From Sphingobacterium deserti (GTDB lineage Bacteria > Bacteroidota > Bacteroidia > Sphingobacteriales > Sphingobacteriaceae), in contig NZ_JJMU01000072.1 of NCBI RefSeq assembly GCF_000757725.1, positions 1-64,000 on the forward strand: a stretch of DNA of 64,000 nt. The letters run 5' to 3'. Numbering within the stretch: position 1 is the first letter of the stretch; each line of letters opens with the position of its first letter. The position numbers and the translations under genes are program-made. Under the pieces are notes generated by a model. The model searched no databases, was not told the origin of the DNA, and worked only from the letters and a program-made list of their open reading frames with translations. This document shows positions 53,489-62,964 of this stretch, one piece after another.

Positions 53489-53851
53489 TTACTGTGCAAG
53501 AAGACAGTCTTTGCGAAGAATCTTTTTGACCTCGCTATTCAATTCGATCATAAATTTCGCGCCTGCGAGTATCTCACGCAAAGCCAAAACATCCTGCACA
53601 GACAATAGGAAACAACGTTCCGTACGAAATGGCATTACAATTTCAAAGTCTGATCTGCGGGATGCATCGTCTATCATAGAAGCAAGGTTGATCGCGTCGA
53701 TACGCTTCTTAAAGGAAAAGAAGTCCGATATTCTGAAAGCCGTTGTGGTATGTTGAAATTCTAACCAATAACAGTTCTTTCTGCTGCATTGATAGACAGC
53801 ACCGTTGGCTGTGGCGAAAATCTCTTCTACGTGGGCTAAAGGACAATTCAT
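53489..53851 (-). CDS. Small conserved Bacteroidota protein of unknown function
   Basis: A 120-residue soluble protein with no signal peptide. An N-terminal Cys pattern, C-PLAHVEE and YQCSRKNCYW, could hold a structural metal, followed by LEFQHTTTAFRISDFFSFKK and alternating strands and helices. The layout resembles a DUF6686-type protein, but this is tentative. It is transcribed in the same direction as ferritin and the hibernation factor but with its own gaps, so no operon is obvious. Confidence 0.6.
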   Translation of the reverse strand: MNCPLAHVEEIFATANGAVYQCSRKNCYWLEFQHTTTAFRISDFFSFKKRIDAINLASMIDDASRRSDFEIVMPFRTERCFLLSVQDVLALREILAGAKFMIELNSEVKKILRKDCLLAQ

Positions 53852-53903
53852 TTACTACTTTTCTTGATGCAACAAATATAATCCTTATTAATATTCAATC
53901 CAA

Positions 53904-53932
53904 ATAAAAAAGCTGATTTTTCAATCAGCTTC
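53904..53932 (-). terminator. Terminator of the hibernation factor gene
   Basis: AGCTGATT (53911-53918) and AATCAGCT (53923-53930) form an 8-base stem with a 4-base loop. On the minus strand it is followed by TTTTTTATTTG. Confidence 0.8.
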
Positions 53933-53953
53933 TCTATTCATTTAAAAAATATG

Positions 53954-54298
53954 TTAAAACTCTTCACCTGCATCATTCAGCAACTCTTTATGGTTGCTGG
54001 CGGTCGTACGGGTTTTAGTTTTATGTTTATTAATCTGCCGTCTCAGGGATTCTACTACAGCATCCGTGGCCTCCTCGAAACTTTTCGCCTGTGCCTTTGC
54101 AAACAATTGACTTCCCGGTATATTTATTTTTAGTTCGACAACTTTATTCGACTCGTCATCAACATTTTCTATACGCAAATAACATACTCCTTCAATGATA
54201 TTGTCCAGAAATTGTTCTAACTTGGATGTCTTCTTTTTAATAAATTCGACCAATTTTTGATCTGCATCAAACTTAATAGATTGCACAGTAATATTCAT
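53954..54298 (-). CDS. hpf: Ribosome hibernation-promoting factor, short form
   Basis: A 114-residue HPF/YfiA (RaiA) family protein: MNITVQSIKFDADQKLVEFI opens a beta-alpha-beta-beta-beta-alpha fold, with conserved basic residues near KKTSKLEQFLDN and the C-terminal helix VVESLRRQINKHK. It binds the ribosomal A/P-site channel and protects ribosomes when growth slows. At 114 residues it lacks the dimerising C-terminal domain of long HPF. Stop of the upstream recombinase gene is 15 bases away, indicating co-transcription. Confidence 0.85.
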   Translation of the reverse strand: MNITVQSIKFDADQKLVEFIKKKTSKLEQFLDNIIEGVCYLRIENVDDESNKVVELKINIPGSQLFAKAQAKSFEEATDAVVESLRRQINKHKTKTRTTASNHKELLNDAGEEF

Positions 54299-54312
54299 TT
54301 TTCCTCCTTTTT

Positions 54313-55197
54313 TTAAGCCTTTGGATGGGCTTGTTTATAAATAGATTTTAATCTTTCTACAGAATTGTGCGTGTAAACCTGTGTCGCAGCGAGGCCAGCA
54401 TGCCCTAACAGTTCTTTAATGGCGTTTAAATCTGCTCCATTGTTCAAAAGAGCCGTGGCAAAAGTATGTCTGAGCACATGCGGGCTTTTTTTCTTTTGCG
54501 ATGTTATCTGGCCTAGGTAGTGTTGCACGGTACGGTAAATCAAGTATCGACTCGCCGACTTTCCTTCTTTGTTAACGATTAATGAAGTGGAATTGTTTTC
54601 GAAATTCTGATCATATTTTAGCTTAAGATATCTTTTGATAAGCGCATCCAATGCCTGATGGATGGGAACGAAACGTTCTTTGCTTCGTTTTCCAAAAATT
54701 AAAATCTTCCGATTGTATGTATCCACATCCCGCTCCTGAATGGCAAGTAGCTCAGCAAGACGGATACCTGTGCCAAACAAAAGTTCCAAAACGAGATAAT
54801 CTCTAATTTCTTCAAAATTAGCTTCCTGTTTAACGCCATCGCGCAACAAACTTACCATCTTCTCCTCTTCGACCACGACGGGCAATTTTCGCGCGGTCTT
54901 TAATGCATGGATAAGCGTTAACGGATTACGATCAGCGAGCCCTTCTCTGTTTAAAAATTTGTAAAAAGAACGTAATGACGAAATAGATCTATTGATGCTC
55001 GTTGCTTCTCTCCCCTTTTCTTTCATCTGCGCTAGATAATGTCGAAGAACGCGATGGTCTGCCTGTTCGAAATCGACGTCTTCGCTTTCCAAGAAAAGTA
55101 GGAAATTATCTATTTCCATAGCATACGCCGTAACCGTATGGGCGGAGTATCGCTTTTCAAACTTTAAAAAATTTAAAAACTTGTCCTTGTTCATCAT
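54313..55197 (-). CDS. xerC: Tyrosine recombinase (XerC/XerD-like)
   Basis: A 294-residue integrase-family recombinase. N-terminal SAM-like domain (about 1-85) includes FEKRYSAHTVTAYAMEIDNF. Catalytic residues are Arg in LLFGTGIRLAELLA, Lys in KRSKER, HxxR in HVLRHTFATALL, and LGHAGLAATQVYTHN with His and Tyr nucleophile. The length and pairing with the hibernation factor gene are typical of chromosomal XerC in Bacteroidota rather than of a mobile element integrase. It would resolve chromosome dimers at dif. Confidence 0.85.
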   Translation of the reverse strand: MMNKDKFLNFLKFEKRYSAHTVTAYAMEIDNFLLFLESEDVDFEQADHRVLRHYLAQMKEKGREATSINRSISSLRSFYKFLNREGLADRNPLTLIHALKTARKLPVVVEEEKMVSLLRDGVKQEANFEEIRDYLVLELLFGTGIRLAELLAIQERDVDTYNRKILIFGKRSKERFVPIHQALDALIKRYLKLKYDQNFENNSTSLIVNKEGKSASRYLIYRTVQHYLGQITSQKKKSPHVLRHTFATALLNNGADLNAIKELLGHAGLAATQVYTHNSVERLKSIYKQAHPKA

Positions 55198-55308
55198 TGA
55201 TCTTCTTCAGTGATAAATATAGCAAAAGCGACGACATAAACAAATTTTATTTTATCAGCGATTGGTAAGGTTTACAGTAAATAATTGGAATAAAGATGAA
55301 ATAAAGAA

Positions 55309-55328
55309 GCCCGATGAGTACATCGGGC
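55309..55328 (-). terminator. Terminator of the aldolase gene
   Basis: GCCCGATG-AGTA-CATCGGGC forms an 8-base stem; on the minus strand it is followed by TTCTTTATTTC. It is about 30 bases after the aldolase stop. Confidence 0.7.
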
Positions 55329-55356
55329 CTGGTATATTTTACGAAGTCAATAGCGA

Positions 55357-56436
55357 CTACAATTTGCTGTTTACATCTAAAGCGTTCAACTCGCTGAAAG
55401 CTTGTTTTAAACGTGTAACAAAAGCCTCCTCGCCTTTCCGCAACCATACGCGCGGATCGTAGAATTTCTTGTTTGGTGAATCGCTTCCTTCTGGATTTCC
55501 AATCTGTGCCTGTAAATAATCGTGATTTTTAGACTCATAAGCGCGAACACCGTCCCAGAATGCCCATTGCATATCCGTATCGATATTCATTTTAATAGCT
55601 CCATATGAAAGTGCTTCTGTTATCTCTTCCGCTGAAGAACCAGAACCGCCATGGAAAACAAAATTCACCGGCTTCTCCGCATCTAAATTGAATTTTTCAC
55701 GGATAAACTGCTGCGAATTATTCAAGATAACGGGCTGTAGTTTTACATTCCCTGGTTTGTAAACACCATGAACATTACCAAAAGCGGCCGCAACAGTGAA
55801 TTTATCAGATACTTTTGAAAGTTCTTCAAAAGCATAAGCTACTTCTTCCGGTTGGGTATACAATTTTGAACTATCTACATCAGAGTTATCGACACCGTCT
55901 TCCTCTCCACCAGTAACACCCAATTCAATCTCGACAGTCATACCTAGCGGCTTCATACGTTCCAAGTACTTGCTGGAAATTTCAATGTTTTCCTCTAATG
56001 GCTCTTCTGACAAATCTAACATATGTGAAGAAAATAAAGGCTTGCCATGTTGCGCAAAGAATTTCTCACCCGCATCCAATAAACCGTCTATCCAAGGCAA
56101 CAATTTTTTGGCAGCGTGATCCGTATGAAGAATGACAGCTACACCATAATGCTCGGCAAGTAAGTGAACATGATGTGCAGCAGAAACCGCACCCAAAATG
56201 CAGGCTTGAAGCCCATCGTTGTTCAATGTTTTCCCTGCATAAAATTGTGCTCCACCATTGGAAAGCTGAATAATAACAGGTGAATTAACCGCTTTTGCCG
56301 TTTCCAAAACTGCGTTGATCGAGTTTGTACCGATGACGTTCACCGCAGGTAACGCAAACTTATGTGTTTTAGCAATCTCGAAAAGCTCTTGAACTTGATC
56401 TCCTGTCAAAACACCTTTAAAATCTTTTAGGCTCAT
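55357..56436 (-). CDS. fbaA: Class II fructose-bisphosphate aldolase
   Basis: A 359-residue zinc-dependent aldolase of the type A group. Zinc ligands are in ILHTDHAAKKLLPW and the later NVHGVYKPGN and VFHGGSGSS; the catalytic Asp is in HTDH. TVEIELGVTGGEEDGVD and NIDTDMQWAFWDGVR are typical. It splits fructose 1,6-bisphosphate in glycolysis and works in reverse for gluconeogenesis. A promoter-like TACCTTTA (complement of 56466-56473) with TTG 20 bases upstream precedes it. Confidence 0.93.
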   Translation of the reverse strand: MSLKDFKGVLTGDQVQELFEIAKTHKFALPAVNVIGTNSINAVLETAKAVNSPVIIQLSNGGAQFYAGKTLNNDGLQACILGAVSAAHHVHLLAEHYGVAVILHTDHAAKKLLPWIDGLLDAGEKFFAQHGKPLFSSHMLDLSEEPLEENIEISSKYLERMKPLGMTVEIELGVTGGEEDGVDNSDVDSSKLYTQPEEVAYAFEELSKVSDKFTVAAAFGNVHGVYKPGNVKLQPVILNNSQQFIREKFNLDAEKPVNFVFHGGSGSSAEEITEALSYGAIKMNIDTDMQWAFWDGVRAYESKNHDYLQAQIGNPEGSDSPNKKFYDPRVWLRKGEEAFVTRLKQAFSELNALDVNSKL

Positions 56437-56827
56437 ATGTTTTGTCTTTTTTTATTATGTGCGACTAAAGGTAAGTAATTTTGGAATACAGCACAAGGCT
56501 TAGTGTAAAAAATACACGCAACGAAAATATTTGGCTCCTCGTCTGCTTTCTGTCAGCCTGGGCAACTTCATTAGATGGTATCAAACGCTTTAAATAAACA
56601 GGAATATATTTTAGTGGAGAAATGTATCTCAATTTTTACCTTTTTGCACATTTTTTAGTTTTCATAGTGAAAACCCTGATGTACTCGTATCCGAGAATGC
56701 CCAATTCGCAGCGTTAACAATTCATTAACGCCATTTGCAACAAAATATGTGGTTAAAACGATAGCCGGCTGACTGCTTTTTTAAATATATTAATATCTTT
56801 ATCGGATTAAACTAACAAGAAATTAAA
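56437..56827. other. Intergenic gap between divergent aldolase and ArsC-like genes
   Basis: A 391-base gap. The left part carries the weak aldolase promoter (56466-56496, minus strand). Near the right end TATCTTTA (56794-56801) is a one-mismatch -7 box for the plus-strand ArsC-like gene. The central 250 bases show no gene, repeat or structure that I can support. Confidence 0.4.
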
Positions 56828-57178
56828 ATGGCATTGCATATTTATGGTATTAAGAACTGCAATACAGTAAAAAAAGCGTTAAACTGGCTTGAAGAGCATA
56901 AGTTGGATTATGTTTTCCATGATTATAAAAAAGAGCCTGCAACATTGGAAAAATTGGAGGAATGGGAAAACATTACGCCTTGGGAATCGTTGCTAAACAA
57001 AAAAGGAACGACGTGGCGAAAGCTGAGTTCGGAAGAGCAAGCTAGGGCAATTGATGCAAGAGGCGCAAACGTTTTGCTGCTAGAAAATAATAGCATGATC
57101 AAAAGACCTTTAATTGAAGCGGGAGCCGACATTGTCCTTGGTTTTGATGAAGCAGAATACGATAGAAAATTTAAATAA
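56828..57178 (+). CDS. ArsC/Spx-family protein (YffB-like)
   Basis: A 116-residue thioredoxin-fold protein of the ArsC/Spx superfamily. The Cys is in IYGIKNCNTVKKALNWLEEH, with WENITPWESLLNKKGTTWRK and KRPLIEAGADIVLGFDEAEY typical of the YffB branch. This branch has a single N-terminal Cys and may act as a glutathione-linked reductase or regulator, not a true arsenate reductase. It starts the run to the M1 peptidase, whose ATG lies 3 bases after its stop. Role in this operon unknown. Confidence 0.8.
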   Translation: MALHIYGIKNCNTVKKALNWLEEHKLDYVFHDYKKEPATLEKLEEWENITPWESLLNKKGTTWRKLSSEEQARAIDARGANVLLLENNSMIKRPLIEAGADIVLGFDEAEYDRKFK

Positions 57179-57181
57179 CAT

Positions 57182-59137
57182 ATGAGGGGTAAAATCATCT
57201 TTACATCACTATCTTGCGCTTTACTGGCGTTCGGACAGGTGCATGCCCAAACACAAAGTAAGAGTGTCTACAGTTACACAGATGCGTTCAATCCGATCTT
57301 CTATACGAGCAATGGAAATGCTTATCGCTCTGCCAGTGGCAAGCCGGGACACGCTTATTGGCAAAATAGTGCCAGTTATTCAATAAAAGTCAAGCTGGAT
57401 GATAAAAGCAATACGGTTTCCGGGAGCGTAACGCTTCACTATACGAATAACAGTCCAGATGAGTTAGGCTATATTTGGCTACAATTGGATCAAAATCTTT
57501 TTAACGAAAACTCACGCGGTCAGGCCACCATCCCATTGGAAGATAGTCGATATGGATCGGCGAACTCTGATTTTCAGGGCGGATTTAAGCTGACGAAGGC
57601 CACATTTGATAAGGGTGAAGAAGCTAAATACGAGATTATTGACACGCGTATGCGCGTGGAGCTTCCTAAGCCTTTGGCAGCCTCAGGAGGGCAAACCTCC
57701 ATGACTATCGATTTTGCATATACCGTGCCGCAATACGGGGCAGATAGAACGGGCATACTTCACACCAAAAACGGAGATGTGTTTGCTATTGCCCAGTGGT
57801 ATCCGCGAGTTTGCGTTTACGACGATGTTCAAGGTTGGAATACGGAACCATATACTGGGCCTGGTGAGTTTTACCTAGAGTATGGCGCCTACGACATTGA
57901 AATCACTGCGCCAGCAAACCATATCGTGGTGGCGGGCGGCGAATTGCTAAATCCGGAGGAAGTCTGGACAACAGACCAACTTTCGCGCTACAGAAAAGCC
58001 TTCGAAAGTGATAAAACAGTCTCGATCCGGTCTGCAACGGAGGTAACCGCTGCAAACTCACGTCCAAAAAAGACCAGTTTAACCTGGAAGTATAAGCTCG
58101 AAAATGCACACGACTTTGCATGGGCTTCCTCGGCAGCCTTTATCATTGACGGTGCCAAAATCAATAAACCTAGTGGCAAAAAGGCGTTGGCTCTCTCAGC
58201 ATATCCAGTAGAGAGTAATGGCAATAACGCTTGGGAGCGCTCGACAGAATACACGAAAGCCTCTATCGAGTATTACAGTAAGAAATGGCTAGAGTACCCC
58301 TACCCCGTAGCTGTAAACGTTGCGGCAAATGTGGGAGGCATGGAATACCCTGCCCTATCATTCTGCGGATACGAAGCAAAAGCAGGAAATTTGTGGGGCG
58401 TTACCGATCATGAGTTTGGACACAATTGGTTCCCAATGATTGTTGGTAGCAATGAGCGCCTACACGCCTGGATGGATGAAGGGTTTAATAGCTTCATCAA
58501 TGAATTATCTACGCAGGAGTTTAACAGGGGTGAATACCAAAGAACCCTCGGACACAGAAATAGTATGGCGCGTGCCTTTGCTCTTCCCAACCTAGAGCCT
58601 ATCATGTCGTCTCCCCAAAATATGAAAGAGCGAAACCTTGGAACTCTCGCCTACTATAAACCTGCATACGGACTAAGATTACTGCGCGATGAAGTGATCG
58701 GCGCAGAGCGATTTGATCGCGCATTCCGGAATTATATTGCAGCTTGGGCTTACAAACACCCCACACCCGATGATTTTTTTCGCACCATAGAAAACGAAAC
58801 GGGAGAAAATCTGGGATGGTTTTGGCGAGGATGGTTTAAAAATAACTGGATGCTGGATCAAGCTATTCGCTCCGTTGACTACGATAAGTTAGATCCTAAA
58901 AATGGCGCAATAATCACCATAGAAAACCTACAGCGCTTGCCCATGCCGGTAGTGATTGAAGCGACGACGGAATCCGGAAAGAAAATCAGGAAGAAATTGC
59001 CGGTAGAGATATGGCAACGAAACACGTCATGGCGGTTTAAGCTTCAATCAACGGAGAAGTTGACCTCTGTTGTAATTGATCCAGATCATGTGTATCCCGA
59101 TATCAATCCAGAAAATAATGTTTGGCCTAGAAATTAG
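57182..59137 (+). CDS. M1-family metallopeptidase (aminopeptidase-like)
   Basis: A 651-residue secreted enzyme with signal peptide ending near VHAQ. After a beta-rich N-terminal domain (about 30-240) the catalytic domain carries NVGGMEYPALSF (GGMEYP replaces GAMEN) and the zinc motif HEFGHNW at residues 410-416, with Glu in AWMDEGFNSFINE 18 residues on. It cleaves N-terminal residues from peptides. The protein ends in a short beta domain. It is co-transcribed with the ArsC-like gene and the following two genes, suggesting peptide scavenging. Confidence 0.9.
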   Translation: MRGKIIFTSLSCALLAFGQVHAQTQSKSVYSYTDAFNPIFYTSNGNAYRSASGKPGHAYWQNSASYSIKVKLDDKSNTVSGSVTLHYTNNSPDELGYIWLQLDQNLFNENSRGQATIPLEDSRYGSANSDFQGGFKLTKATFDKGEEAKYEIIDTRMRVELPKPLAASGGQTSMTIDFAYTVPQYGADRTGILHTKNGDVFAIAQWYPRVCVYDDVQGWNTEPYTGPGEFYLEYGAYDIEITAPANHIVVAGGELLNPEEVWTTDQLSRYRKAFESDKTVSIRSATEVTAANSRPKKTSLTWKYKLENAHDFAWASSAAFIIDGAKINKPSGKKALALSAYPVESNGNNAWERSTEYTKASIEYYSKKWLEYPYPVAVNVAANVGGMEYPALSFCGYEAKAGNLWGVTDHEFGHNWFPMIVGSNERLHAWMDEGFNSFINELSTQEFNRGEYQRTLGHRNSMARAFALPNLEPIMSSPQNMKERNLGTLAYYKPAYGLRLLRDEVIGAERFDRAFRNYIAAWAYKHPTPDDFFRTIENETGENLGWFWRGWFKNNWMLDQAIRSVDYDKLDPKNGAIITIENLQRLPMPVVIEATTESGKKIRKKLPVEIWQRNTSWRFKLQSTEKLTSVVIDPDHVYPDINPENNVWPRN

Positions 59138-59143
59138 AAAGCG

Positions 59144-59839
59144 ATGAATAATAGAAAAAGAGAGAAATTATTTACGGTATGCTCGATCATATTATTTGTT
59201 TTGGTTGGTCAGTTCGCCAAAGCACAACAAATCAAAGGTATCGTCCACGAACTGGAGAGCAGTCAAAAGCTTCCCCATGTGCTGGTAAAAAATCTACGTA
59301 CCAACCAGACCATTGAGACTGATAATGAAGGCGTCTTCACAATCGAGGGGACGATAAACGACTTATTGACATTCACACAAGCTGGCTATGAAGTTGATAC
59401 AGCTTTTGTTTACCAAGAAGGGATACAGCGTATCTATTTGGTTCATGACGAGAAAAGTATCCTCATAGACGAAGTTATTGTAAGTAGACTTACCGATAGC
59501 CGTCTTGCAAACGAAATCGAAAGAGCGAAAAAAGAGGGGCAGGTAACGGAGGCCTCACAAAACAGAGGTGGAATGCGTATATCGGCCTCTCGCCTATTCG
59601 GTCGCCAAAGCAAGCAAGCGCGCAAAAATTTAAATTTGCTCATCACGGAGCAGAGTAACCGAAAAGTAGATCGAATATTTACAAGTCAGGCTATCAGAGC
59701 TATTGTGCCAGTTACAGATGCAGATCTACCATTATTTAGGGAGCAGTTTAGACCTACGCTGGAATTTATGCAAACCGCATCACCGGAAGATGTGAGGATA
59801 TATGTTCTCGATTCCTACAGTAAATTTAAATCGAAATAA
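59144..59839 (+). CDS. CarboxypepD-like regulatory-domain protein
   Basis: A 231-residue secreted or periplasmic protein: signal peptide ending near KAQQ, then a CarboxypepD_reg-like fold (IKGIVHELESSQKLPHVLVK then TDNEGVFTIEGTI), and a basic helical C-terminal half rich in Arg/Lys/Ser (SRLFGRQSKQARKNLNLLIT). The first domain is normally attached to TonB receptors; here it is free. It starts 6 bases after the M1 stop and its end abuts the permease gene region. Confidence 0.7.
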   Translation: MNNRKREKLFTVCSIILFVLVGQFAKAQQIKGIVHELESSQKLPHVLVKNLRTNQTIETDNEGVFTIEGTINDLLTFTQAGYEVDTAFVYQEGIQRIYLVHDEKSILIDEVIVSRLTDSRLANEIERAKKEGQVTEASQNRGGMRISASRLFGRQSKQARKNLNLLITEQSNRKVDRIFTSQAIRAIVPVTDADLPLFREQFRPTLEFMQTASPEDVRIYVLDSYSKFKSK

Positions 59840-59873
59840 AACCCGTCACAAAACTACTAACCCTAGAATAATT

Positions 59874-61346
59874 ATGCTTTTTAAAAAATCTATCCCTCAA
59901 ATTATCAGCGAAGCCAAAGAGAGTGGCGAACATACGCTAAAACGAACGCTTTCCAGCGGCGGTTTAGTTGCGCTGGGCGTCGGCGCGATTATTGGCGCAG
60001 GGCTCTTTTCACTTACCGGCATTGCTGCTGCCGAAAACGCCGGTCCGGCTGTTATCCTATCTTTCGTGATCGCCGCCGTAGCTTGTTCTTTTGCCGGCTT
60101 GTGCTACGCGGAATTCGCGTCCATGATTCCAGTAGCGGGGAGCGCATACACCTATTCTTACGCGACTATGGGAGAATTTGTTGCGTGGATTATCGGCTGG
60201 GATCTCGTGCTGGAATACGCATTGGCAAGTGCCACCGTAGCCGTCAGTTGGTCGCAATATTTCAACCAGCTGCTCATGACTTTTGGTGTTTCTATTCCTG
60301 ATCAATTTTTGAAAGGTCCGTGGGAAGGCGGCGTCGTGAATGTACCTGCAATAGTGATCGTATGTTTGCTCTCGCTGTTACTGATGCGCGGCACCAAAGA
60401 ATCGTCTACGGTGAACAATATATTGGTAATCTTAAAAGTAAGTGTCGTTTTGATCTTTATCGTTTTAGGGTGGAGCTTTATTGATTCTGCAAACCACAGT
60501 CCTTTTATACCAACGAATGAAGGTGAGGAGCTGGTAAAAAGTGGGCAGAAAAGTTTTTGGTCATTTTTAGGAAGTGAAGATTTTGGAAAGTTCGGAATTA
60601 GTGGAATCTTGCGCGCTGCAGGTGTGTTGTTTTTCGCATTTGTTGGGTTTGACGCAGTAAGTACCGCGGCGCAAGAGGCGAAAGATCCTAAAAGAGGAAT
60701 GCCAATTGGTATCATCGGTTCGCTAATCGTCTGCACCATACTCTACGTTCTCTTTTCATATGTGATGACCGGACTGGAGAATTACCAAATGTTTAAAGGC
60801 GACGCTAAACCTGTTGCAACGGCATTTGCTAAAACAGGTTATACGTTTTTAAACTCTGCACTTATTGTTACCATCATCGCTGGTTATACCTCAGTTATTC
60901 TCGTAATGTTACTCGGGCAAAGCCGTGTGTTCTACTCTATGAGTAAGGATGGGTTGTTACCAAAACTTTTCTCTGACCTTTCAAAAAATCAGACGCCATG
61001 GAAAACAAATCTAATTTTCATGATATTTGTATCCATCTTTGCGGGATTCGTTCCGGTCTCCGATCTGGGACATATGGTTAGTATAGGAACACTGTTTGCC
61101 TTTACTTTGGTGTGCATCGGGATATTGGTTTTAAGAAAATCTAATCCAGAATTAGAGCGGCCTTTCAAGACGCCGCTCGTTCCATTTCTGCCGATTCTGG
61201 GCGTTATAGTCTGTATACTTCTGATGGCTTCTTTGCCAATAGAAAGTTGGGAACGTTTAGGAGTTTGGTTGCTGATTGGCTTAATTATCTATGTACTGTA
61301 CGGTATGAAACATAGTAAAATAAGACAGCAACATCGAAAAGGCTAA
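59874..61346 (+). CDS. APC-family amino acid permease
   Basis: A 490-residue transporter with about 12 membrane helices of the APC family, cationic amino acid transporter-like branch. Hallmarks: ALGVGAIIGAGLFSLTGIAA in the first helix, FAFVGFDAVSTAAQEAKDPK, and QSRVFYSMSKDGLLPKLFSD. The frame extends to 59802 over the end of the previous gene, but the ATG at 59874 fits the start of homologues. It imports amino acids by proton or sodium symport and would bring in the products of the upstream aminopeptidase. Confidence 0.88.
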   Translation: MLFKKSIPQIISEAKESGEHTLKRTLSSGGLVALGVGAIIGAGLFSLTGIAAAENAGPAVILSFVIAAVACSFAGLCYAEFASMIPVAGSAYTYSYATMGEFVAWIIGWDLVLEYALASATVAVSWSQYFNQLLMTFGVSIPDQFLKGPWEGGVVNVPAIVIVCLLSLLLMRGTKESSTVNNILVILKVSVVLIFIVLGWSFIDSANHSPFIPTNEGEELVKSGQKSFWSFLGSEDFGKFGISGILRAAGVLFFAFVGFDAVSTAAQEAKDPKRGMPIGIIGSLIVCTILYVLFSYVMTGLENYQMFKGDAKPVATAFAKTGYTFLNSALIVTIIAGYTSVILVMLLGQSRVFYSMSKDGLLPKLFSDLSKNQTPWKTNLIFMIFVSIFAGFVPVSDLGHMVSIGTLFAFTLVCIGILVLRKSNPELERPFKTPLVPFLPILGVIVCILLMASLPIESWERLGVWLLIGLIIYVLYGMKHSKIRQQHRKG

Positions 61347-61365
61347 TTAGCCAAAGGTTAATAGC

Positions 61366-61403
61366 AAGACCGTTTCAACACATATTGGAACGGTCTTTTT
61401 TTA
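61366..61403 (+). terminator. Terminator of the peptidase-permease operon
   Basis: AAGACCGTTTCAA (61366-61378) pairs with TTGGAACGGTCTT (61385-61397) around a 6-base loop with one mismatch or bulge, then an eight-T run. It lies 20 bases after the permease stop. Confidence 0.88.
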
Positions 61404-61574
61404 TATCTTCATTCGATGTCTCCCTTTTCAGCGAGAAGTTGTTCGCGTCGCGAAATTCCCTGCGTAAAAGAGATGTATAAACACCTCTTATGCGCATAAA
61501 AAATACCTATTTACTTTACAGACCATGATGTGGCCTGTAATTTGTTTAGTACTGCCAGAACCTTATACCAAACG

Positions 61575-61928
61575 ATGGAACGCAACGATCATTATGTGGA
61601 AGATATTCCATTGCCTCAAATAACAATTGAACCTATTGCGAGCGAAAGCTCTAATACCGTTATCCACAAAGACTTCATATCGCTAATAAATCAAAATAAA
61701 TCTGTTTTTTTAGGCTTTATAAAGCTATTGATCGTACTAGTGGCTGTCAATGTTTTATATTTCCTATACGACCCAAAAGTTCTACTAGATACGTTGATTT
61801 TTATTTTCTTTATCAACTTTGCCATACTGTGTCTCCTCTTCTATTTTTGCAAATCGCGAAATTGGAATTCCGAAGCCAAAAGACATACCGCTCGATCTAG
61901 GGATAAAGCCAGTAAACCGTCTTCGTAG
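61575..61928 (+). CDS. Small two-helix membrane protein, hypothetical
   Basis: A 117-residue protein: a polar N-terminal 50 residues (MERNDHYVEDIPLPQITIEP), two hydrophobic helices (about 57-75 and 80-100) and a basic Ser/Arg/Lys-rich tail (SEAKRHTARSRDKASKPSS). The ATG at 61575 is favoured over an upstream TTG-type start at 61530. I do not recognise the family. It stands alone between the operon terminator and a gene-poor gap. Confidence 0.45.
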   Translation: MERNDHYVEDIPLPQITIEPIASESSNTVIHKDFISLINQNKSVFLGFIKLLIVLVAVNVLYFLYDPKVLLDTLIFIFFINFAILCLLFYFCKSRNWNSEAKRHTARSRDKASKPSS

Positions 61929-62793
61929 CAATTATCTCAATTCCTGCGCAGGTAACGTCATCCTTCATCGCCCGATTATAAGCGTCCATTTGTTTGGCCT
62001 GGCGACAACGCAATCAGAAACTACAGCAAATTAGTTTAGTGCATAGTACTGAAATGAACGAATGCCGTCGAGTGAATTCCTCATTTATTGGGTTGAACAA
62101 TTTTGTTGAAGATCAAGATTCCCTAGCCATGAACTGTGCACGTACCAACTTTTTCATAAGAGGAACAGCCCTTGCTAGCGAGTTTCGTTGGATAGTTCCT
62201 ATTTGATTCAACCATTTCCCAAGAACTACGCCGAGGGCATCCCCCCAAACATAAGTATTTTATACAACCATAATAACGCAATTGTGCCATTCGTATCCAG
62301 CTGATGCACAGTGCAAAAGCAGCGTATACAAGCACATCGTTGTTGCATCTAGGGCCTACTAATATGACTATAAATTATTCAGAAAAAACTTCCTACTATC
62401 ATGATATAACAATCTGTTTAAATGCCCTTTTTATCAATTTTTAACCGACAAAGAAAACAATTGAAATCAGAAAAATAAATCATAAGACACTATTAGTGAG
62501 TATATTACAAACTAGATGTAATGCATTAGAATTAAACACCCACTCTGTAGACGCATCGCTACAATAATTTATATTTCAAAAGTTATTCCATCTATTATTA
62601 TTGAATTATAATAAGTTTGCGCCCATCAAAGCGTGCCGGTTGATTGAAACCGCCCCTTTTCTCAGTAGCATGGAAAGTCTGCCCCATTGTACGGTTAGCA
62701 GTACAACTATTACATCTGAAGTCAAATGGGCATTATGTGTTCAAGCGCTTTGCAGATTAAAAATTTTTTAGTGTATAACATAAATATAAGGCG
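61929..62793. other. Gene-poor gap before the fimbrillin locus
   Basis: An 865-base stretch with only short, overlapping frames of unconvincing composition. Near the right end CCCATT (62683-62688) and AATGGG (62725-62730) enclose two GTAC half-sites, so the fimbrillin transcript may have a structured leader. I see no gene, insertion sequence or clear promoter. Confidence 0.4.
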
Positions 62794-62958
62794 ATGAAAC
62801 TAAAGTACGAAAATCCGACAATTGAATTAGTGACTATCTTGATGGAGGAAGACATTGTTAAATCCTCGGTATTACCGCAGAACAAAAATGGCATTGTTGA
62901 GCAGGAATGGGACCGTCAGGAAACCGAGTATAGAACAATAGACCTAGGCGACATTTAA
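62794..62958 (+). CDS. Short peptide preceding the fimbrillin gene
   Basis: A 54-residue acidic peptide beginning MKLKYENPTIELVTILMEED and ending RTIDLGDI, without signal peptide. Similar small reading frames, beginning MKxxYxxPxIExVxIxMEExI, commonly stand at the front of fimbrillin (Mfa/FimA-type) loci in Bacteroidota. It has no known function. It starts 6 bases before the fimbrillin ATG. Confidence 0.6.
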   Translation: MKLKYENPTIELVTILMEEDIVKSSVLPQNKNGIVEQEWDRQETEYRTIDLGDI

Positions 62959-62964
62959 ATAACG

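Noticed and set aside
54313..55197. Tyrosine recombinase as a mobile-element integrase
   Set aside because: No attachment repeats, tRNA or phage genes are nearby, and pairing with the hibernation factor is typical of housekeeping XerC.
61819..62335. Three short overlapping frames after the small membrane protein gene
   Set aside because: They overlap in different frames and strands, with no ribosome site or recognisable sequence.
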